From: Kitasatospora sp. NBC_00315
GTDB lineage: Bacteria; Actinomycetota; Actinomycetes; Streptomycetales; Streptomycetaceae
Length of the DNA stretch: 64,000 nucleotides
Assembly (NCBI RefSeq): GCF_041435095.1
Contig: NZ_CP108025.1
Coordinates: 6,262,001-6,326,000 of the forward strand
Direction: 5' to 3'
This document shows, piece after piece, positions 59,447 to 64,000 of this stretch. Position 1 is the first letter of the stretch. Every line of letters begins with the position of its first letter. The notes beneath the pieces were generated by a model that saw only the letters and a program-made list of their open reading frames with translations, had not been told where the DNA came from and did not search any database. A program made the position numbers and the translations under genes.

Positions 59447-60145
59447 TCAGAGGTGGATGCCGCACTCGGTCTTGCCCGAGTCGGCCCAGCGGCCGGCCCG
59501 GCCCTCCTCGCCCTCGGCGGGCTTGCGGGTGCACGACAGCGGCGAGCAGCCGACCGAGGTGTAGCCCTCCCACAGCAGCGGGTTGAGCAGGACGCCGTTG
59601 GCCGCGACGTAGGCGTCCACGTCCTCCTGCGTCCAGCGGGCGATCGGGGCGATCTTCACCTTGCGGCGCTTGGCGTCCCAGGAGACCACCGGTGTGCCGG
59701 CCCGGGTCGGCGACTCGTCGCGGCGCAGCCCGGTGGCCCAGGCGTCGTACCCGCCGAGGCCGCGGTTCAGCGGTTCGACCTTGCGCAGCGCGCAGCACAG
59801 GTCCGGGTCGCGGTCGTGCAGGTTCGGCCCGTACTCGGCGTCCTGCTCGGCCACGCTCTGCAGCGGCTTGAGGGTGATGACGTTGACCGGCATCACGGCG
59901 GCCACCGCGTCGCGGGTGCCGATGGTCTCGGCGAAGTGGTAGCCGGTGTCGAGGAACACCACGTCCACGCCCGGGAAGACGGAGGAGGCGAGGTGCGCGA
60001 CGACCGCGTCCTCCATCGAGGAGGTCACACAGAAGCGCTTGCCGAAGGTGTCGGCGGCCCAGCGGAGCACGTCCTGCGCGGACGCCTCCTCCAGGTCGCG
60101 ACCGGCGGCGGTGGCCACCGCCTCGTAGTCAACCGTGCTGGTCAT
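59447..60145 (-). CDS. cysH: Assimilatory adenylylsulfate reductase CysH
   Basis: Reductase of 232 aa converting APS (or PAPS) to sulfite with thioredoxin. FCVTSSMEDAVVAHLAS is the PP-loop-like site, VVFLDTGYHFAETIG follows, and the C-terminal ECGIHL carries the catalytic Cys 228. Four other Cys would hold a [4Fe-4S] cluster: Cys 117-118 (DLCCALRKVEPL) and Cys 200 and 205 in VGCSPLSCTRKP. The last pair is spaced CX4C, whereas the family norm I know is CX2C. ATG at 60145 overlaps the zinc-ribbon gene by 17 nt. Confidence 0.95.
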   Translation of the reverse strand: MTSTVDYEAVATAAGRDLEEASAQDVLRWAADTFGKRFCVTSSMEDAVVAHLASSVFPGVDVVFLDTGYHFAETIGTRDAVAAVMPVNVITLKPLQSVAEQDAEYGPNLHDRDPDLCCALRKVEPLNRGLGGYDAWATGLRRDESPTRAGTPVVSWDAKRRKVKIAPIARWTQEDVDAYVAANGVLLNPLLWEGYTSVGCSPLSCTRKPAEGEEGRAGRWADSGKTECGIHL

Positions 60146-60353
60146 CTCGCTCGCCCCCGTTCGCAGGTGACCGGCCGTGGCCCGGCGCGGCCGTCGTGGG
60201 CCCGTCGGCCGGCGACAGCAGGCCGAGGAACTTCAGCTGGAACGCCCGGCGGCAGCTGTGGCACTCCCAGGCACCGTGGCCGGCCTCGGCGGAGGGCCGC
60301 AGGTCCTCGTCGCCGCAGTACGGGCAGTGGAAGGGCGCCGCTCGCTCGCTCAC
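60129..60353 (-). CDS. Small zinc-ribbon protein of the sulfur operon
   Basis: Protein of 74 aa with two Cys pairs, FHCPYCGDEDL (Cys 10, 13) and WECHSCRRAF (Cys 31, 34), predicting one bound zinc or, less likely, iron. The remainder is a Pro/Gly-rich tail. GTG at 60353 overlaps the sulfite reductase stop (GTGA) and its own end overlaps cysH by 17 nt, so it is locked into the operon. I remember a similar small hypothetical gene at this place in Streptomyces. Possible roles are electron transfer, metal delivery or a reductase partner; none is shown. Confidence 0.88.
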   Translation of the reverse strand: MSERAAPFHCPYCGDEDLRPSAEAGHGAWECHSCRRAFQLKFLGLLSPADGPTTAAPGHGRSPANGGERDDQHG

Positions 60354-62074
60354 GAGAGGGCCTCCTCGCCGGCCCTGGCGGTCCACTGGGCGAACCGCTC
60401 GCCCTCGGTGCGCTCGGCCTGGAACCGGCCCAGCACCCGCTCGATGTAGTCCGGCAGGCCGTCCTTGGTGACCTTGAGGCCGCGGACCTTGCGGCCGAAG
60501 CCGGCCTCCAGGCCCAGCGCGCCGCCCAGGTGCACCTGGTAGCCCTCGACCTGCTCGCCGTTCTCGTCGGTGACGAGCTGGCCCTTGAGGCCGATGTCGG
60601 CGACCTGGATGCGGGCGCAGGCGTTCGGGCAGCCGTTGATGTTGATGGTGAGCGGCTCGGCGAAGTCCGGCAGGCGCTTCTCCAGCTCGTCGATGAGCGT
60701 GCGGCCGCGCTCCTTGGTCTCGACGATGGCGAGCTTGCAGTACTCGATGCCGGTGCAGGCCATCGTGCCGCGGCGGAACGGGGACGGGGTGACCCGCAGG
60801 TCCAGCGCCTCCAGGCCGGCCACCAGCGACTCGACCCGGTCCTCGGCGACGTCCAGGACGATCATCTTCTGCTCGGCGGTGGTCCGCAGGCGGTCCGAGC
60901 CGTGCGCGGCGGCGAGGTCGGCGATGGCACCGAGCAGCTTGCCGTCCACCCGGCCGACGCGCGGCGCGAAGCCGACGTAGAAACGGCCGTCCTGCTGGCG
61001 GTGCACGCCGACGTGGTCGCGCCAGGTGCCGCTGGGCTCCTTCGGCGCGGGGCCGTCGACCAGCTTGTACTTGAGGTACTCGTCCTCCAGCACCTGGCGG
61101 AACTTGTCCTTGCCCCAGTCGGCGACCAGGAACTTCAACCGGGCGCGGTTGCGCAGCCGGCGGTAGCCGTAGTCGCGGAAGATGCCGATGACGCCGCCGT
61201 AGACGTCCGCGACCTCCTCCAGCGGGACCCAGGCGCCGAGCCGCACGCCGAGCTTGGGGTTGGTGGAGAGGCCGCCGCCGACCCAGAGGTCGAAGCCCGG
61301 CCCGTGCTCGGGGTGGACGACGCCGACGAAGGCGATGTCGTTGATCTCGTGCGCGACGTCCAGCAGCGGCGAGCCGGAGATCGCCGACTTGAACTTGCGC
61401 GGCAGGTTGGAGAACTCCGGGTTGCCGATGAAGCGGCGCTGGATCTCGTCGATGGCCGGGCTGCCGTCGATGATCTCGTCCTCGGCGATGCCGGCCACCG
61501 GCGAGCCGAGGATGACACGCGGGGTGTCGCCGCAGGCCTCGGTGGTGGAGAGCCCGACGGCCTCCAGCTTCTGCCAGATCGCCGGCATGTCCTCGATCCG
61601 GATCCAGTGGTACTGGACGTTCTGCCGGTCGGTCAGGTCGGCGGTGTTGCGGCCGTAGAGCTCGGAGACCTCGGCGATCGCCTTCAGCTGGGCCACGGTC
61701 AGGCGGCCGCCGTCGATGCGCACCCGGAGCATGAAGTACTCGGCGTCCAGCTCGTGCGGGTCGAGGATCGCGGTCTTGCCGCCGTCGATGCCCTCCTTGC
61801 GCTGGGTGTACAGACCCCACCAGCGCATCCGGCCGCGAAGGTCGGCCGGATCGATCGAGTCGAAGCCGCGCTTGGCGTAGATCGTCTCAATGCGTGTCCG
61901 CACGTTGAGACCGTCGTCGTCCTTCTTGAACTGCTCGTTGGCGTTCAGCGGTGTGAAGTGCCCCATGGCCCACTGGCCCTCGCCGCGGTGGCGGGTCACC
62001 TTGCGGGCGGCGGCGGGGCGTGGCGCCGGGGCGCTCGCTTCCTGGGGCTCGACCGGTTCGGGAGTGGTGGCCAT
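60350..62074 (-). CDS. sirA: Ferredoxin-dependent sulfite reductase
   Basis: Siroheme/[4Fe-4S] enzyme of 574 aa reducing sulfite to sulfide with six electrons from ferredoxin. The cluster and siroheme are held by Cys 440, 446 (MACTGIEYCKLAI) and Cys 482, 486 (NGCPNACARIQ). Tyr 89 (WWGLYTQR) and Cys 181 (EACGDTPR) are 92 residues apart, as in the cross-linked Tyr-Cys pair reported for the Mycobacterium tuberculosis enzyme, supporting sulfite rather than nitrite reduction. ATG at 62074 with AAGGA upstream. It is the first enzyme gene of the operon. Confidence 0.95.
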   Translation of the reverse strand: MATTPEPVEPQEASAPAPRPAAARKVTRHRGEGQWAMGHFTPLNANEQFKKDDDGLNVRTRIETIYAKRGFDSIDPADLRGRMRWWGLYTQRKEGIDGGKTAILDPHELDAEYFMLRVRIDGGRLTVAQLKAIAEVSELYGRNTADLTDRQNVQYHWIRIEDMPAIWQKLEAVGLSTTEACGDTPRVILGSPVAGIAEDEIIDGSPAIDEIQRRFIGNPEFSNLPRKFKSAISGSPLLDVAHEINDIAFVGVVHPEHGPGFDLWVGGGLSTNPKLGVRLGAWVPLEEVADVYGGVIGIFRDYGYRRLRNRARLKFLVADWGKDKFRQVLEDEYLKYKLVDGPAPKEPSGTWRDHVGVHRQQDGRFYVGFAPRVGRVDGKLLGAIADLAAAHGSDRLRTTAEQKMIVLDVAEDRVESLVAGLEALDLRVTPSPFRRGTMACTGIEYCKLAIVETKERGRTLIDELEKRLPDFAEPLTININGCPNACARIQVADIGLKGQLVTDENGEQVEGYQVHLGGALGLEAGFGRKVRGLKVTKDGLPDYIERVLGRFQAERTEGERFAQWTARAGEEALS

Positions 62075-62282
62075 GGTGAAGTCCTTACGGGCAGGTGGCT
62101 CTGACGCTTGCGGGAGGCGCTGGGCGTGCTCCGGTTCGGCGCTGCTGTGACCTGCGGTCCTGCACGGGGTGACGTGCCGGGGACCAGGAACAGTGACCGT
62201 GGCCGGGGGCGCCCGCGCATCCGCTTCAGCGGGGATGACGAGGTGTGGCGCCGGGTGTGACGATGGCAGCGGGGGTGGGGGC

Positions 62283-62366
62283 TCAGGTCACCGGACAGAT
62301 GGCGCTGGACACGCGAAGGAGATCGACGTGGAGTCGACCAACCAGGGTGGTTCCGGCGCTTGGCAT
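62283..62366 (-). CDS. Sulfur-operon leader peptide
   Basis: A 27-codon ORF ahead of the sulfite reductase gene, starting MPSAGTTLV and ending GRLHVDLLRVSSAICPVT before TGA. The end matches the R-x-HVDL-x-RVSSA-x-C pattern I remember from putative leader peptides in front of Streptomyces sulfur genes. A Cys codon lies four codons before the stop, suiting a translation-based cysteine sensor. The ATG lies inside the palindrome CTTGGCATGCCAAG. About 208 nt separate its stop from the sirA start. It is too short for routine gene finding. Confidence 0.75.
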   Translation of the reverse strand: MPSAGTTLVGRLHVDLLRVSSAICPVT

Positions 62367-62372
62367 GCCAAG
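62359..62372. promoter_or_regulatory. Perfect 14-bp palindrome over the leader start codon
   Basis: CTTGGCATGCCAAG; its centre is the ATG of the leader peptide. A GAATCT hexamer lies just upstream on the minus strand (6 nt from the ATG), so the leader mRNA may itself be leaderless. A regulator bound here would cover the transcription start. Confidence 0.55.
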
Positions 62373-62397
62373 AGATTCGCACGCCTGGCGACTCGCG

Positions 62398-62442
62398 GTC
62401 CACTAACGTCCGCATAGTGGACGGAATGGTTTCACACTGTGA
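62398..62442. promoter_or_regulatory. Two inverted repeats upstream of the sulfur operon
   Basis: GTCCACT (62398-62404) with AGTGGAC (62416-62422), 11-bp spacer, and TCACACTGTGA (62432-62442). Both lie upstream of the leader ORF and are likely binding sites for a sulfur-responsive regulator. No gene is seen between the leader and 62611. Confidence 0.5.
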
Positions 62443-62599
62443 GACGAACCGCTCTTTCCCGCGCTCCTGGCCCTGAGCTCCCGCCGGACCGGCCCGGGCG
62501 AGCCCGCCGTCCGGCCCCGGCAGCCCGCCCCGCCCCACCGTACGGGACCCGTCGGCGGCACCGGCGGCCCCGTAGATCCGCACGGAGGCGTCGGCCCGA

Positions 62600-62605
62600 T
62601 ACCGT
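62600..62605 (+). promoter_or_regulatory. Candidate -10 box for a leaderless YihY mRNA
   Basis: TACCGT 6 nt before the GTG start at 62612. Confidence 0.4.
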
Positions 62606-62611
62606 AGGGCT

Positions 62612-63955
62612 GTGCAACCAGCAGGCGAAATCACGAGACCGACTCCCGAGCGCCCCTCGCGGCGGCGGGGCAAGGGCTCCCGGCGCGCGGTCAAGCGGGT
62701 CACCTGGCGCAGTACGGCCTGGGTGCTGATCAAGGAGACCACCAACACCTGCGTCGAGTACCGGGTGACCGGCCTCGCCGCCGAGGCGGCGTTCTTCACC
62801 CTGCTCTCGATCCCGCCCCTGCTGCTCTGTCTGGCCGGCACCCTCGGCTACCTCGACGCGTTCCTCGGCGCAGGCACCATCGACAAGCTCAAGCAGGACA
62901 TCGTCTCGGCATCCGGGACGGTGCTCTCGCAGTCGTCGGTCCACCAGATCGTCGAACCGCTGCTGCACGGCGTCTTCGACGACAAGCGGCCCGACCTGAT
63001 CTCGATCGGCTTCCTGCTCTCGCTCTGGTCCGGCTCCCGGGCGCTCTACATCTTCATCGACACCATCACCGTGATGTACGGCCTGGACGGCAAGCGCGGC
63101 ATCGTCAAGACCCGCCTGCTGTCACTGGGCCTCTATCTGGGCGCGCTGGTGATCGGCTCGCTGGTCCTGCCCCTGCTGGTGGCCGGCCCCGGCCTGGTGA
63201 TGAACGCGCTGCCCAACTCGGCCGCACTGGTGAGCGCGCTGTACTGGCCGGTGGCGATCCTGCTGCTGGTGGTCTTCCTCACCACCCTCTACCACCTGGC
63301 CGTGCCCGTCTCCACACCCTGGCGCGAGGACATCCCCGGCGCACTGGTGGCACTGGTCGTGCTGGTGGTCTGCAGCCTGGCACTGCGCCTCTACCTGGTG
63401 AGCTCCGTCGAGGGCCACTCGGTGTACGGGTCGCTGGCGGCGCCGGTGGCCGTCCTGCTCTGGATCTTCGTGGTCGCGCTGGCCGTGCTGATCGGCGCCG
63501 CGATGAACGCCGCCCTGGACCGCCGCTGGCCGACCCTGGAGACCGCCGACGCCCGCGCGGAGAACGAGCGCGCCAACGAGGAGGCCGCCGCCGCCGTGGT
63601 CCGCGAGGTCGCGGCCCGCCGGGCGGTCGAGCGGGCCAGGCGGGCCCGCGAGCTCGGCCTGGCCGAGGGGGTCGAGGACGAGTCCGAGGAGGAGGGGGAC
63701 GAGGGCGCGGTGCCCTCCGAGTACCCCGAGCGCTGGGCCGACGTCCTGGCGCCGGAGAACGTCAAGGGCCGGCTCGCCTCCCGCGGCCCGCACCACCGGC
63801 CGACGCCGCCCCCGCCCGACAGCGACCGCCCCGCCGAGCCCTTGCCCGCTCCGCCCGTGCACCCGGGGGCGCCCGGCCCGGACCCCGGCCGGGTGATGCC
63901 GGGGCAGCCGCCGCAGCTCCAGCCGCCCCGCCCGCCCCGGCCTCCCTGGGAGTAG
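62612..63955 (+). CDS. YihY/virulence factor BrkB family membrane protein
   Basis: Polytopic membrane protein of 447 aa. A basic N-terminus (RPSRRRGKGSRRAVKR) precedes the YihY domain (about 45-320) with about six helices: GLAAEAAFFTLLSIPPLLLC, ISIGFLLSLWSGSRALYIFI, LPLLVAGPGLV, WPVAILLLVVFLTTLYHLAV and AAPVAVLLWIFVVALAVLIG. The C-terminal 125 residues are cytoplasmic, with a charged Glu/Arg helix and then a Pro-rich tail (PRPPRPPWE). The family was once called ribonuclease BN by mistake; its transport role is unknown. GTG at 62612. Confidence 0.93.
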   Translation: MQPAGEITRPTPERPSRRRGKGSRRAVKRVTWRSTAWVLIKETTNTCVEYRVTGLAAEAAFFTLLSIPPLLLCLAGTLGYLDAFLGAGTIDKLKQDIVSASGTVLSQSSVHQIVEPLLHGVFDDKRPDLISIGFLLSLWSGSRALYIFIDTITVMYGLDGKRGIVKTRLLSLGLYLGALVIGSLVLPLLVAGPGLVMNALPNSAALVSALYWPVAILLLVVFLTTLYHLAVPVSTPWREDIPGALVALVVLVVCSLALRLYLVSSVEGHSVYGSLAAPVAVLLWIFVVALAVLIGAAMNAALDRRWPTLETADARAENERANEEAAAAVVREVAARRAVERARRARELGLAEGVEDESEEEGDEGAVPSEYPERWADVLAPENVKGRLASRGPHHRPTPPPPDSDRPAEPLPAPPVHPGAPGPDPGRVMPGQPPQLQPPRPPRPPWE

Positions 63956-63961
63956 CGCCGC

Positions 63962-63999
63962 GGACGGCCGCGGCCGCCCCCGGTGGCGGGCGGCCGTCC
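63962..63999 (+). terminator. Terminator of the YihY gene
   Basis: GGACGGCCGC / GCGGCCGTCC 10-bp stem with inner CCGCC/GGCGG pairing, 6 nt after the stop and at the very end of the window. Confidence 0.8.
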
Positions 64000-64000
64000 A

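Noticed and set aside
62075..62282. SAM or other known riboswitch in the sulfite reductase leader
   Set aside because: I could not find the conserved core of any riboswitch class I know, and only short hairpins are present.

Overview
The window is chromosomal DNA of a high-GC actinomycete, very probably a Streptomycetaceae member (Streptomyces or Kitasatospora). The signs are strong G/C bias at third codon positions, many GTG and some TTG starts, 4-bp start/stop overlaps, actinobacterial-type ribosomal protein S1 and DNA polymerase I, a SAV2148-type HEPN protein, glgX-treY-treZ, and a sulfate-assimilation operon in the order I remember from Streptomyces. I found no tRNA, rRNA, insertion sequence, prophage, CRISPR array or antibiotic cluster, so the window reads as ordinary core chromosome.

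Layout: 1-5.3 kb is a branched-chain amino-acid type ABC importer read leftward (livJ-H-M-G-F, livF cut by the window edge), with a strong hairpin after livJ. 5.6-14.1 kb holds a doubtful small gene, a PaaI-like thioesterase, polA, a DinB-like protein, HrpB helicase and a methyltransferase. 14.3-16.2 kb is rpsA with a near-consensus promoter, a long leader and a strong terminator. 16.4-22.5 kb holds an MMPL exporter, a secreted PIG-L deacetylase with a propeller tail, and a divergent MarR/metallo-hydrolase pair; these lie between rpsA and coaE, which are often neighbours. 23.4-26.3 kb has a VOC protein and soxR divergent from a split transketolase across a perfect 20-bp palindrome. 26.4-32.9 kb is glgX-treY-treZ, which turns glycogen into trehalose. 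33.4-42.3 kb is a mixed set: HEPN protein, DyP peroxidase, DEDDh exonuclease, polysaccharide deacetylase lipoprotein, phosphotransferase, FMN reductase with a divergent XRE regulator, and a metallo-beta-lactamase fold protein. 42.3-47.3 kb has two divergent MMPL exporters. 47.4-49.9 kb is a cold-shock pair (csp, DEAD-box helicase). 49.9-52.2 kb has an XRE regulator and a secreted propeller protein.

52.3-62.4 kb is a leftward sulfur-assimilation region: sulfite reductase, a small zinc-ribbon protein, cysH, cysC, cysD, cysN, a possible 37-residue ORF, ssuA, ssuB, ssuC and a sirohydrochlorin chelatase. Together they activate sulfate, reduce it to sulfide, import sulfonates and supply siroheme. 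In the leader of this operon is a 27-codon ORF ending GRLHVDLLRVSSAICPVT, which matches the actinobacterial sulfur-gene leader peptide pattern as I remember it; its start codon sits inside a palindrome. I consider this the most interesting regulatory element here. A YihY/BrkB membrane protein diverges from it and ends the window.

Recurring features are TAnnnT hexamers 6-7 nt before start codons (leaderless mRNAs), hairpins separating binding-protein genes from their permease genes, perfect stem terminators between convergent genes, and short tandem repeats in intergenic DNA.
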